24,440 nt of DNA from an uncultured Eubacteriales bacterium (GTDB taxonomy: Bacteria; Bacillota; Clostridia; Oscillospirales; Acutalibacteraceae), in the NCBI GenBank assembly GCA_934486915.1, contig CAKSRC010000020.1:1-24440 (forward strand), in the 5' to 3' direction. Both the position numbers and the translations under genes were made by a program. Positions 1-8,388 of this stretch are shown here, piece by piece; the stretch's first letter is position 1, and every line of letters starts with the position of its first letter. Below the pieces are notes generated by a model. That model did no database searches and was not told the origin of the DNA. It saw nothing but the letters and a program-made list of their open reading frames with translations.

Positions 1-8
1 GAATAGTA

Positions 9-686
9 ATGAGAAGAAATTCAGGTGTACTTTTGTTTGGATTAGCCCTAATAGGGGTATCAATTGTAATGATAGGTAATTTTTGTGGATTATGGAAAAT
101 TGAAAATTTTGACGGTTGGTGGACCTTGTTTTTGATTATACCGGGCTTTGCAGGGATTATAAAATCCGGATTTTCATTTTGGAATTCTGCACTTGTTTTA
201 GTAGGTGCATGGTTCTTGGTTGATGCACAAAGTGAAAATTGGGGAATTACGACTGAAATGATGTTTGCTGTTCTATTATTGATTTTTGGTATAATGTTTA
301 TAGGCATCGCTGTAAAAAGAAGCAAAGCATCAAAAAATCCTCTTGAGAACAACGAATACAGTGATGTGGTAACATATACTGCATTTTTTGGAGGCTCAGA
401 AGCTGCCAATAGGTCTAAAGAGCTAAAACAAATTAGTTTATCTGCAGCATTTGGAGGCATCAAGCTAGATTTAAGTGAGGCCCAATTTGTTGATGGCGCA
501 GTTATAGGGGCAGATGCTATATTTGGAGGAATAGACATAATACTTCCAAAAGGATGTAGAGTTAAGGCCACGGGTCTGCCCATTTTTGGAGGATTAAAAA
601 ATACATATGATGAAAGCATTGTGGACGGAAGTCCTTTGATAATTATAGAATACAATGCGATTTTTGGTGGAATAGATATTAAATAA
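9..686 (+). CDS. LiaF-like membrane protein, envelope-stress family
   Basis: A 225-residue protein with a hydrophobic N-terminal half and a soluble C-terminal half. Hydrophobic segments lie at about residues 5-27, 37-52, 58-71 and 83-102, resembling the DUF5668/LiaI-LiaF-like membrane region. The C-terminal half (about 120-225) repeats the motif FGG five times (for example AFFGGSEA, AIFGGIDI, PIFGGLKN), the signature of the LiaF C-terminal domain also called cell-wall-active antibiotic response. In Bacillus, LiaF represses the LiaRS two-component system; no liaR or liaS is visible here, so that role is family knowledge only. Only eight bases precede the ATG, so the ribosome site cannot be judged and the true start could lie outside the window. 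The next gene follows after 26 bases and may be co-transcribed. Confidence 0.8.
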   Translation: MRRNSGVLLFGLALIGVSIVMIGNFCGLWKIENFDGWWTLFLIIPGFAGIIKSGFSFWNSALVLVGAWFLVDAQSENWGITTEMMFAVLLLIFGIMFIGIAVKRSKASKNPLENNEYSDVVTYTAFFGGSEAANRSKELKQISLSAAFGGIKLDLSEAQFVDGAVIGADAIFGGIDIILPKGCRVKATGLPIFGGLKNTYDESIVDGSPLIIIEYNAIFGGIDIK

Positions 687-712
687 ACCCTATAAAGGAT
701 GACAACACATAA

Positions 713-2695
713 ATGAATACTACAAAAACTAATTATGGCAATGAAAGTATTTCATCACTAAAAGGAGCTGACAGGGTAAGAAAAAGACCCGCAGTTATTT
801 TTGGATCGGATGGTATAGAGGGATGTACTCATTCTATCTTTGAAATACTCTCTAACTCTATAGATGAGGCCAGAGAAGGACATGGAAGCTTAATAAATGT
901 TACTTATTTTGAGGATCACTCTGTTGAGATAGAGGATTTTGGAAGAGGAATACCGGTTGACTTTAACAATAACGAACAAAAATATAATTGGGAACTTGTC
1001 TTTTGCGAGTTATATGCTGGGGGAAAGTATAATAATCAAGAGGCTCAAAGTTATGAATATTCTTTGGGCCTTAATGGATTAGGCCTTTGCTCTACTCAAT
1101 ATGCGTCTGAATATATGGATGTTGAGATAAAAAGGGATGGATTTAAATATTCTCTGCATTTTGAACACGGCGAAAATGTTGGAGGTCTAAAAAAAGAGCC
1201 ATATAAAAAGAAGGATACCGGTACTAAAATTCGATGGAAACCCGATTTGCAGGTTTTTACTGATATAGCAGTGCCCTTGGAATCTTTCTTTGATATTATA
1301 AAGCGCCAGGCGATAGTAAACAAAGGCGTGCATTTTATATTTAAGTATCAGGAAAACGGTAAATTTGAGAAAAAAGAATTCTTTTATGAAAATGGTATAG
1401 TGGATCATGCAAAAGAGATAGCAGGGGAAGACAGTCTTACCCCTGTTCAATTTTGGCAACTTGAGAAAAAGGTCAGGGATAGAGCCGATAAACCTGAGTA
1501 TAAGACTAAAATTAATGCAGCGGTAGCATTTTCAAATAAGAATAGATCTATTGAGTACTATCACAATTCAAGCTTTTTGGAACATGGCGGGGCTCCTGAA
1601 AAGGCTGTTAGAAATGCATTTGTTTCTCAAATAGATTCATATTTAAAGCAGAATGGAAAGTACAATAAAAATGAGAGTAAGATTAATTTTGCAGATGTAG
1701 AGGATTGCCTTATAATTGTTATATCTTCATTTTCAAATGTTACTTCGTATGAAAATCAAACCAAAAAAGCTATTACCAATAAGGGTATACAAGAGGCTAT
1801 GACTGAGATGTTTAAGCATCATTTAGAAGTGTATTTTATAGAAAATCCTATGGATGCGGATAAAATCGCAAATCAGGTATTGATAAATAAACGAAGTAGA
1901 GAAGATGCTGAAAAAACCAGGCTTAATATAAAGAAAAAACTTACAAGCAATATGGATATTACTAGCAGGGTTGCAAAGTTTGTGGATTGTAGAAGCAAAG
2001 ATAAGGAAATAAAAGAACTTTTTATAGTGGAAGGTGACTCGGCTCTTGGTGCTTGTAAACAGGCAAGAGACCCGGATTTTCAAGCTATAATACCAATAAG
2101 AGGTAAAATATTAAACTGCCTTAAAGCGGACTTTAACCGCATATTTAAAAGTGAAATTATTACGGATTTAATTAAAGTCTTGGGCTGCGGGGTTGAGGTT
2201 AAATCTAAGTCAAATAAAGATCTTGCTTCTTTTGATTTAAACCTTTTAAGGTGGAATAAGGTTATAATTTGTACTGATGCCGATGTTGATGGATTTCAAA
2301 TAAGAACTCTTATACTCACTATGATATATAGACTTACCCCGACTCTTATAAATGAAGGTAAGGTTTTTATTGCAGAGTCTCCTCTTTATGAGATTAATAC
2401 AAAGGCTAATACCTATTTTGCGTATACTGAAAAAGAAAAGGACGAGTTTATTAATCAAATAGGCAGTGATAAGTATACTATTCAACGTTCAAAAGGTTTA
2501 GGTGAAAATGAACCCGAAATGATGAATATGACAACAATGAATCCTAAGACTCGCAGACTCATTAAGGTTATGCCAACTGATATAGAGCAAACTGCCAATA
2601 TGTTTGATATCTTGTTGGGTGATAATCTAAGCGGAAGAAAAGAGTACATTACTGAAAATGGACATCTTTATATCGATGCCGCCGATGTAAGCTAA
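713..2695 (+). CDS. parE: Type IIA DNA topoisomerase subunit B (topoisomerase IV/gyrase-like)
   Basis: The 660-residue ATPase subunit of a type IIA topoisomerase, which pairs with the A subunit encoded next to pass DNA duplexes through each other. The GHKL ATPase domain shows EILSNSIDEA (catalytic Glu44, Mg-binding Asn48), EDFGRGIP around residue 75 and the ATP-lid motif GLNGLGLCSTQYAS. The TOPRIM domain carries EGDSALG with Glu440 and DADVDG with Asp522, Asp524 and Asp526; RSKGLGENE follows. All catalytic residues are present. The length suits ParE or Gram-positive GyrB, but the sequence is divergent and a canonical gyrB is normally found beside dnaA, so I favour a ParE-type second enzyme. 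A plausible ribosome site (AAGGATGA) lies ten bases before the ATG. The gyrase versus topo IV label is uncertain. Confidence 0.85.
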   Translation: MNTTKTNYGNESISSLKGADRVRKRPAVIFGSDGIEGCTHSIFEILSNSIDEAREGHGSLINVTYFEDHSVEIEDFGRGIPVDFNNNEQKYNWELVFCELYAGGKYNNQEAQSYEYSLGLNGLGLCSTQYASEYMDVEIKRDGFKYSLHFEHGENVGGLKKEPYKKKDTGTKIRWKPDLQVFTDIAVPLESFFDIIKRQAIVNKGVHFIFKYQENGKFEKKEFFYENGIVDHAKEIAGEDSLTPVQFWQLEKKVRDRADKPEYKTKINAAVAFSNKNRSIEYYHNSSFLEHGGAPEKAVRNAFVSQIDSYLKQNGKYNKNESKINFADVEDCLIIVISSFSNVTSYENQTKKAITNKGIQEAMTEMFKHHLEVYFIENPMDADKIANQVLINKRSREDAEKTRLNIKKKLTSNMDITSRVAKFVDCRSKDKEIKELFIVEGDSALGACKQARDPDFQAIIPIRGKILNCLKADFNRIFKSEIITDLIKVLGCGVEVKSKSNKDLASFDLNLLRWNKVIICTDADVDGFQIRTLILTMIYRLTPTLINEGKVFIAESPLYEINTKANTYFAYTEKEKDEFINQIGSDKYTIQRSKGLGENEPEMMNMTTMNPKTRRLIKVMPTDIEQTANMFDILLGDNLSGRKEYITENGHLYIDAADVS

Positions 2696-2742
2696 AGGAC
2701 AATTAATTTCGTGAGAATTAATTGCAGATATAAATTAATTTA

Positions 2743-2785
2743 TATTATGTAGGCAAAACTTGTTTTTGCTTACATAATAATTTTT
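2743..2785 (+). terminator. Hairpin with T tract between topoisomerase subunits (attenuator-like)
   Basis: A 16-base-pair stem with one G-T wobble pairs 2743-2758 with 2764-2779 around a five-base loop. After two bases comes TTTTT at 2781-2785. This has the form of an intrinsic terminator, but it sits immediately before the ribosome site of the downstream A-subunit gene. It could end part of the transcripts or protect the upstream mRNA, so it may set the ratio of the two subunits. Confidence 0.55.
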
Positions 2786-2798
2786 GGATGTGATAAAT

Positions 2799-5033
2799 TT
2801 GGCTTCTAAGCGAAGAAATACAAATAAAAATAATAATCAAAAAATTGTGGGTGTAATAAACGGAGCCGGAAAAGTAGTAGAGCAAAAAATTGTTACTACA
2901 ATAAAAGAAAATTATATGCCGTATGCTATGAGCGTAATAATGTCCAGAGCTATACCTGAAATAGATGGTTTTAAACCTTCTCATAGAAAATTGCTATACA
3001 CTATGTATAAAATGGGTCTATTAAACGCGCCAAGAACTAAATCTGCAAATATAGTAGGTCAAACGATGAAGCTTAATCCTCATGGAGACAGTGCTATTTA
3101 TGATACGATGGTAAGGTTAAGTAGGGGATATGAGGCATTGTTACACCCCTATGTGGATTCTAAGGGCAACTTTGGTAAGTATTATTCAAGGGATATGGCT
3201 TGGGCGGCTTCTAGATATACTGAGGCTAAGCTTGACGATATTTGCAATGAATTGTTTAAGGACATTGATAGGGATACGGTAGACTTTGTGGATAATTATG
3301 ATAACACATTAAAAGAGCCTACTCTTTTACCTGCTACTTATCCTTCGATATTAGTCAATGCCAATACGGGAATTGCAGTTGGTATGGCAAGCTCTATTTG
3401 TCCGTTTAACTTGAGAGAAGTTTGCGATACTACAATTGAGCTTATAAAAAATCCCGAGCACAACATAATTTCAACCTTAATAGCCCCTGATTTTCCGGGT
3501 GGAGGGAATATAATATATGATACTAAGGCTATAGAAAATATATACAAAACAGGAAAGGGTTCTATAAAGGTACGTGGAAGGTATGCTTATGATAAGTTGG
3601 CTAATTGCATAGATATTACAAGTATTCCGCCGACTACAACGTCAGAAGCTATAATAGAAAAGGTTATAGAGCTTGTTAAACAAAATAAAGTAAAAGAAAT
3701 TTCAGACATTAGGGATGAAACAGGTTTAGATGGACTAAAGATTACCATAGATTTAAAACGTAATACCAACCCTGATAAACTAATGCAGAAACTATTTAGA
3801 TACACACCTTTAGAAGATAGTTTTTCTTGCAATTTTAATGTACTTATTTCAGGAACTCCAAGAGTGCTTGGGGTGAGGGAACTCTTAGAAGAATGGATAG
3901 CATTTAGAGTTGAATGTGTAAAAAGGCGAACTCATTTTGATCTAAAGAAAAAAGAGGATAAACTTCATCTTTTAGAGGGCCTTGAGAAAATACTTTTAGA
4001 TATAGATAGAGCTATAGAGATAATTAGAAAGACTGAAGAGGAAACAGAAGTAATCCCAAATCTTATGATAGGTTTTGGAATAGATGATATCCAAGCCGAA
4101 TATGTTGCAGAGATAAAACTTCGTCATTTAAATAGGGAGTATATTTTAAAGAGGACTAACGAAATAGACAGTCTAAAGAAAGACATAGAAGAACTAAAAA
4201 GTATATTATCCAATAATATTAAGATTAGGTCTATTATTATAAAAGAACTTATGGAAGTATCCAAGAAGTATTCTCAACCAAGAAAATCAATGCTTATATA
4301 CCCTGAGGATATCAATAAGGATGACATAGATGAAGTCGCAGATTATAATGTAAATTTATTTTTTACAAAAGAAGGCTATTTAAAGAAAATCACTCCTCAA
4401 TCGTTAAGAATGAGCAGTGAACAAAAACTAAAGTCAAATGATGAGATTACTCAAGTTATAGAAACTTCAAACAATACGGATCTTATCTTCTTTACTAATA
4501 AGTTTGTGGCATATAAGGCCAAGTTATCAGATTTTTCGGATACTAAAGCAAGTGTGTTAGGTGAATATGTACCTGCTAAAATTTCCTTAGATGAAGACGA
4601 GTATATTATATATATGGTAAATACCAAGGATTATGAAGGTAACGTTTTATTCTTCTTTGAAAATGGTAAAGTGGCTAAAGTTCCATTAAAATCATATGAA
4701 ACCAAGACTAATAGAAAAAGGCTTTTAAATGCATATTCGGATAAATCACCAATATCAAGCATTATATTCTCTAAGGAAGATAAAGAATATCTTTTAACTT
4801 CAACTTCAGGAAGACAGCTTTTGATACATTCCGGAATGATTCAACCCAAAACAACAAAAAGTACTCAAGGCATATCGGTTATGAATTTAAAAAAAGGGCA
4901 TAGACTAATAAAGGCGGAAGAATTTATAGAGGGTAAACTAACAAACCCTAATAGATACCGTACTAAAAATATTCCGGCTTTAGGAGCTTTGCCTAAAAAA
5001 GAGGACCCTATTGGGGAGCAACTGAAGCTATAA
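2799..5033 (+). CDS. parC: Type IIA DNA topoisomerase subunit A (topoisomerase IV/gyrase-like)
   Basis: The DNA-cleaving subunit, about 744 residues, partner of the B subunit upstream. The N-terminal core has YAMSVIMSRAIP, the GDSAIYDTMVR motif and AASRYTEAKL, where the Arg-Tyr pair (Tyr140 from the TTG start) is the active-site tyrosine that bonds to DNA. The C-terminal beta-pinwheel region, from about residue 500, lacks a clear GyrA box (QRRGGRG-like); the nearest equivalent is KTTKSTQGIS. That argues for a ParC-like decatenase rather than a supercoiling gyrase. I chose TTG at 2799 because GGATGTGAT sits just before it at good spacing; the reading frame also offers TTG at 2784 and GTG at 2790, both without a ribosome site. 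No ATG is available until the conserved core. Confidence 0.85.
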   Translation: MASKRRNTNKNNNQKIVGVINGAGKVVEQKIVTTIKENYMPYAMSVIMSRAIPEIDGFKPSHRKLLYTMYKMGLLNAPRTKSANIVGQTMKLNPHGDSAIYDTMVRLSRGYEALLHPYVDSKGNFGKYYSRDMAWAASRYTEAKLDDICNELFKDIDRDTVDFVDNYDNTLKEPTLLPATYPSILVNANTGIAVGMASSICPFNLREVCDTTIELIKNPEHNIISTLIAPDFPGGGNIIYDTKAIENIYKTGKGSIKVRGRYAYDKLANCIDITSIPPTTTSEAIIEKVIELVKQNKVKEISDIRDETGLDGLKITIDLKRNTNPDKLMQKLFRYTPLEDSFSCNFNVLISGTPRVLGVRELLEEWIAFRVECVKRRTHFDLKKKEDKLHLLEGLEKILLDIDRAIEIIRKTEEETEVIPNLMIGFGIDDIQAEYVAEIKLRHLNREYILKRTNEIDSLKKDIEELKSILSNNIKIRSIIIKELMEVSKKYSQPRKSMLIYPEDINKDDIDEVADYNVNLFFTKEGYLKKITPQSLRMSSEQKLKSNDEITQVIETSNNTDLIFFTNKFVAYKAKLSDFSDTKASVLGEYVPAKISLDEDEYIIYMVNTKDYEGNVLFFFENGKVAKVPLKSYETKTNRKRLLNAYSDKSPISSIIFSKEDKEYLLTSTSGRQLLIHSGMIQPKTTKSTQGISVMNLKKGHRLIKAEEFIEGKLTNPNRYRTKNIPALGALPKKEDPIGEQLKL

Positions 5034-5049
5034 AGATAGGTGATATCCG

Positions 5050-5862
5050 ATGGAGAAGAAAAATGCTGCGAGTAATATATTAAAAGGTCTTGTTATTGGT
5101 TCTGCAATGCTTATACCAGGTGTAAGCGGTGGAACCACTGCTATAATTTTGGATGTATATGATGATCTTATATCGTCTATAAGTTCGTTTTTTAAGGAGA
5201 CTAAAAAGAGTTTATATACCCTTATTACAGTTGGAATAGGCGCCGTTTTGGGCATACTCCTTTTTTCAAGAGCGATACTTTACGTTACAAACAAATTTTA
5301 TGTACCAATGATGTTTTTGTTTTTAGGGGCGGTATTGGGCAGTGTCCCAATGCTTTATAAAAAAGCTGACATAAAAAAGTTTAATGCGGGATTAATAATA
5401 TATCCCCTAATAGGGGCAGCGTGTGTGTACTTATTGGAACTTATACCTAAGGATTCACTCAGGATACCTGTAGGGGCAGGATTTTACTCATATTTGATTG
5501 TAATTTTAGCGGGCATTGTTCTATCTATAGGTCTGGTTTTGCCGGGAATTAGTGTATCTTATATGCTTTTAATTTTAGGAATTTATGAGACAACACTTTC
5601 ATCAATAGAAAATATGCAGTATATGTTTTTGTTATCGCTACTTTTTGGAGTAGCATTGGGTGTAGTGCTTACGACAAAATTATTAGAATACACAATGAAG
5701 ATGTATCCTTCACAAACATATCTCTTGATAATAGGATTTGTATTGGCATCGCTAAAAGAGGTATTCCCGGGGATTCCTTACGGTATGGATATTGTTAGCA
5801 GCCTTATTACACTAATTGCAGGCTTTAGCGCAGTGTTTTACCTATCCAAAATATCGGATTAA
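5050..5862 (+). CDS. DUF368 family membrane protein (PopT-type polyprenyl-phosphate transporter)
   Basis: A 270-residue polytopic membrane protein of the DUF368 family. Members named PopT have been shown in other bacteria to return undecaprenyl phosphate, the lipid carrier for peptidoglycan and other envelope polymers, across the cytoplasmic membrane. The protein has about eight hydrophobic segments and two copies of the family motif in inverted-repeat halves: MLIPGVSGGTTAI near residue 20 and LVLPGISVSYMLL near residue 160. Each gives a re-entrant proline-glycine loop. The ATG is preceded by AGGTGAT and lies 16 bases after the topoisomerase stop, so it is probably in the same operon. The family call is secure; the substrate is inferred from homologues. 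Confidence 0.85.
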   Translation: MEKKNAASNILKGLVIGSAMLIPGVSGGTTAIILDVYDDLISSISSFFKETKKSLYTLITVGIGAVLGILLFSRAILYVTNKFYVPMMFLFLGAVLGSVPMLYKKADIKKFNAGLIIYPLIGAACVYLLELIPKDSLRIPVGAGFYSYLIVILAGIVLSIGLVLPGISVSYMLLILGIYETTLSSIENMQYMFLLSLLFGVALGVVLTTKLLEYTMKMYPSQTYLLIIGFVLASLKEVFPGIPYGMDIVSSLITLIAGFSAVFYLSKISD

Positions 5863-5870
5863 TAATATGT

Positions 5871-5898
5871 TTAAAAATTATGGTAAATAAGTTATAAT
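5871..5898 (+). promoter_or_regulatory. Probable sigma-A promoter for the ComEA-like gene
   Basis: TTAAAA at 5871-5876 and a perfect TATAAT at 5893-5898 are separated by 16 bases. Transcription would start near 5905, about 25 bases before the ATG at 5932. The -35 element is weak. Confidence 0.45.
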
Positions 5899-5931
5899 AT
5901 ATACTATCAAATATTGAATAGGTGTATTATT

Positions 5932-6462
5932 ATGGATAATAAATTATCTCATGAAAGAATTTTAATATGTGTGGCATTGATAGCTTGTGCGTGTGTTATT
6001 GGTTATAATGCATTTTTCACACCAAAGGTCAGTGTGCCAACGGTAATTTACACAGACCAAGACAGTCTAGCTTCCGAAGATGAAGAGTATAGCCCTCAAA
6101 CTGTGCCGGCTATGGCCGAGGAGGACTCGTCTGCAGTTTCTGTCGATGATGATACTTCATCTGCAGCTTCTGTCGATAATGATACTTCTTCTGCAGTTCC
6201 TGTCAATGAGGATACTTTATCTGCAGTTAGCAGTGCGCCAAGCAATTCTGCAGTAAACTCATCAGGACTAATTAATATAAACACTGCGAGCGCTGAAGAA
6301 CTGGAGGAAAACTTACCTAGGGTTGGCAATGTAATTGCAGCAAGAATCATTGATTATAGAGAATTTCATGGTGGATTTAAATCGATAGATGAGATTATGG
6401 AAGTTTCTGGTATAGGCGACAAGATCTTTGAGGGAATCAAAGATAAAATTTGTGTTAATTAA
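5932..6462 (+). CDS. ComEA-like membrane-anchored helix-hairpin-helix protein
   Basis: A 176-residue protein with one N-terminal membrane segment (about residues 9-28), a Ser/Asp/Glu-rich linker (about 40-110) and a C-terminal double helix-hairpin-helix domain beginning LININTASAEELEE with PRVGNVIAARIIDYR and VSGIGDKIFEGI. This is the ComEA architecture, in which the protein outside the membrane binds incoming DNA during natural transformation. The SLBB domain usual in ComEA is missing; a repetitive acidic linker stands in its place. Nothing resembling comEB or comEC follows, so the competence role is inferred. The start is ATG 5932 with AGGTG eight bases before it; an upstream in-frame TTG at 5914 has no ribosome site. 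A strong bidirectional terminator follows. Confidence 0.75.
   Translation: MDNKLSHERILICVALIACACVIGYNAFFTPKVSVPTVIYTDQDSLASEDEEYSPQTVPAMAEEDSSAVSVDDDTSSAASVDNDTSSAVPVNEDTLSAVSSAPSNSAVNSSGLININTASAEELEENLPRVGNVIAARIIDYREFHGGFKSIDEIMEVSGIGDKIFEGIKDKICVN
6130..6229 (+). repeat. 30-bp tandem repeats coding the Ser/Asp linker
   Basis: Three 30-base units starting with TCTGCAG at 6130, 6160 and 6190, plus a partial fourth at 6220, encode ten-residue units of the type SAVSVDDDTS. They form the flexible acidic linker of the ComEA-like protein and could change in copy number by slippage. Confidence 0.85.
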
Positions 6463-6537
6463 TTTAAAATAACTTTCGCTATAAGTCAATATAAAAAGGT
6501 GTAAGTTCCCTTTTAGGGCTTGAAAGACTAATAAAAA

Positions 6538-6557
6538 CCCCCGACTAATATCGGGGG
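6538..6557. terminator. Bidirectional intrinsic terminator between comEA-like gene and tdk
   Basis: A perfect 7-bp GC-rich stem (CCCCCGA/TCGGGGG) with a six-base loop lies between two convergent genes. On the minus strand it is followed by TTTTTATT, a classic terminator for the tdk operon. On the plus strand the tail CTAATTTTATTG is weaker but T-rich. Confidence 0.85.
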
Positions 6558-6563
6558 CTAATT

Positions 6564-7127
6564 TTATTGTTTTTTATAATCTTTAATATAACATTTATAG
6601 CACATGGCGGTATATTTATCATTGCCGCCTATATCTATTTGGTTACCGCTATAAACGATTTTACCGTTTTGAATCCTAGCGTTCATAATAGCTTTTTTAC
6701 CACAATGGCACATAGATGGGATTTCTCTTATTGTATCCGCAAGTTCTATAATTCGCTTACTTCCCTCAAACAAATTACCCATATAGTCTGTTTTTAATCC
6801 ATAACACATTACCATTATGCCTTCAAGTGTTAGATTTCTAAGTTCGTTTACTTGAGAAACACTTAAAAATTGGGCCTCGTCGACTATTATTATATCTATG
6901 TTTTCATGACCCTTTAGAAGGTCATTTATTGATTCTTCAGGATTTATTAGTAAGGCATCGCAAGAGATTCCCACCCTTGATTTAAGTAGGGTTTTACCGT
7001 CTCTTGTATCTATACTTGGTTTAATAAGGATAACTTTTTTACCGTGTTCTTCAAAACTAAATTTTTTCATTAGTGCATTTGCGGTTTTGCTTGAGCCCAT
7101 TACCCCATAATAATAATACATTTTCAT
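6564..7127 (-). CDS. tdk: Thymidine kinase
   Basis: A 187-residue type II thymidine kinase that phosphorylates thymidine to dTMP in nucleotide salvage. The P-loop GVMGSSKT is at residues 8-15, a variant of the usual GxMxSGKT. The Walker B/catalytic motif DEAQF is at 83-87 with Glu84 as the expected base. The C-terminal zinc ribbon has CHCGKKA and CYKCY, giving the paired cysteine-type ligands. The length matches the family. AGGAA six bases before the ATG supports the start. It is the last gene of the minus-strand asd operon, 14 bases after the ACT-domain gene; the metabolic link to lysine synthesis is not obvious and probably reflects only co-transcription. Confidence 0.93.
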   Translation of the reverse strand: MKMYYYYGVMGSSKTANALMKKFSFEEHGKKVILIKPSIDTRDGKTLLKSRVGISCDALLINPEESINDLLKGHENIDIIIVDEAQFLSVSQVNELRNLTLEGIMVMCYGLKTDYMGNLFEGSKRIIELADTIREIPSMCHCGKKAIMNARIQNGKIVYSGNQIDIGGNDKYTAMCYKCYIKDYKKQ

Positions 7128-7141
7128 TTTTAATTCCTACT

Positions 7142-7597
7142 TTATATAGCTTTTTTTATTGCGTTAATTACCTCTGATTCCGAGGCGGTATCTACGAGGA
7201 TTGATATTTGTACTTCAGACGTTGTTATAAGTCTTAAATCCGTATTTACTAAGGAGATTGCCTTAAAAACTTTAGATGCAAATCCCGGGGAATTTTCCAT
7301 AGATTCATCAAGTATAGAAATTTTACAATTGCCGCTGCAAACGGTAAACTTTATATCTCCTTGTTTTTTTAATTTAGAAGCATATTTTAGTATACCCGGC
7401 AGATCTTCATCTTTTATCGTAAATGAAACACAAGTGGATTTTTGTTGAGAGGGGGATAATGATATCATATCGACATCTATGCCTAATGCTCCTATTTCTT
7501 CAAACATACTCGATAGTATACTTAGATCATATTCAATATTTTTAAATGTGACCAAAGTTATATCTTCAACTATATTTATAGAGTGTTTATTATCCAT
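7142..7597 (-). CDS. Stand-alone tandem ACT-domain protein resembling the aspartokinase regulatory region
   Basis: A 151-residue protein made only of two ACT domains (about 8-75 and 80-151). The second, with GFASKVFKAI, ITTSEVQISILVD and a final INAIKKAI, matches the pattern of the aspartate kinase C-terminus, where paired ACT domains bind lysine or threonine. No amino-acid kinase domain is attached or encoded nearby. Lying inside the asd-dapA-dapB operon, it may be a lysine-sensing subunit for an aspartokinase encoded elsewhere, similar to the separate beta subunit of Bacillus aspartokinase II, or a small-molecule sensor of its own. AGGAG precedes the ATG at good spacing. Domain call is firm, partner unknown. 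Confidence 0.8.
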   Translation of the reverse strand: MDNKHSINIVEDITLVTFKNIEYDLSILSSMFEEIGALGIDVDMISLSPSQQKSTCVSFTIKDEDLPGILKYASKLKKQGDIKFTVCSGNCKISILDESMENSPGFASKVFKAISLVNTDLRLITTSEVQISILVDTASESEVINAIKKAI

Positions 7598-7609
7598 AGA
7601 AAAAACTCC

Positions 7610-8368
7610 TTATTTACCTGAAAGTAAATCAGACATATCATAAAGGCCGGGAGCCTTAGAAACCATGTATTTTGCGGCGTTTATGGAGCCGACAGCAAAT
7701 ATTTCTTTGGATTGAGCGGAGTGTGATATAGTAAAAAGTTCATCGTGGGAAGCAAAAATAACTTCGTGTTCACCAACTATGGTTCCACCCCTGACAGAAT
7801 GGATACCTATCTCATTTTTACTTCTTGATTTTCTATATGAATGGCGGTCGTATACATATTGAATATTATCATCTAAAACTGATGAGATAGCGTCTGCTAT
7901 CATGAGTGCGGTGCCGCTTGGAGCATCAATTTTTTGATTGTGATGTTTTTCTATTATTTCAATATCGGCAGACTTGCCAAAGACTTTTGTAGCTTGTTTT
8001 GCAAGTTCTATAATTAAGTTTATTCCCAAAGACATGTTACCTGAATAGAAAATAGGGAATTTATGCGATGCATTATGTATATTTTCTATTTCTTGTTTTG
8101 AAAATCCTGTTGTACATAAGACAAGAGGCGTATTTTTTAATGAGCAGTACTCAATGAGTCCGGGCAACGCCGAGGGATTTGAAAAATCTATAATTACATC
8201 TGCAGCTACATCTATGTCTAGTGTTGTTTTGTATATAGGGAATTCAGCATTTGAGTCTTGATAAACATCAATTCCTCCAACGACTTTACATTCAGGCATA
8301 TCTTTTATACATTCTATTATTATACGGCCCATTTTTCCAAAGCAGCCGCTTACTATTATTCTTGTCAT
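7610..8368 (-). CDS. dapB: 4-hydroxy-tetrahydrodipicolinate reductase
   Basis: A 252-residue enzyme reducing the DapA product with NAD(P)H to tetrahydrodipicolinate on the way to diaminopimelate and lysine. The N-terminal Rossmann motif is GCFGKMG at residues 8-14. The catalytic and substrate motif EKHHNQKIDAPSGTA spans 140-154, with His142/His143, Lys146 and the DAPSGTA loop all present. The length is slightly short but normal for Gram-positive members. It sits 20 bases downstream of dapA in the same operon, and AGGAAA precedes the ATG. Confidence 0.95.
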   Translation of the reverse strand: MTRIIVSGCFGKMGRIIIECIKDMPECKVVGGIDVYQDSNAEFPIYKTTLDIDVAADVIIDFSNPSALPGLIEYCSLKNTPLVLCTTGFSKQEIENIHNASHKFPIFYSGNMSLGINLIIELAKQATKVFGKSADIEIIEKHHNQKIDAPSGTALMIADAISSVLDDNIQYVYDRHSYRKSRSKNEIGIHSVRGGTIVGEHEVIFASHDELFTISHSAQSKEIFAVGSINAAKYMVSKAPGLYDMSDLLSGK

Positions 8369-8388
8369 TTTATTTCCTTCTTTTTAGT

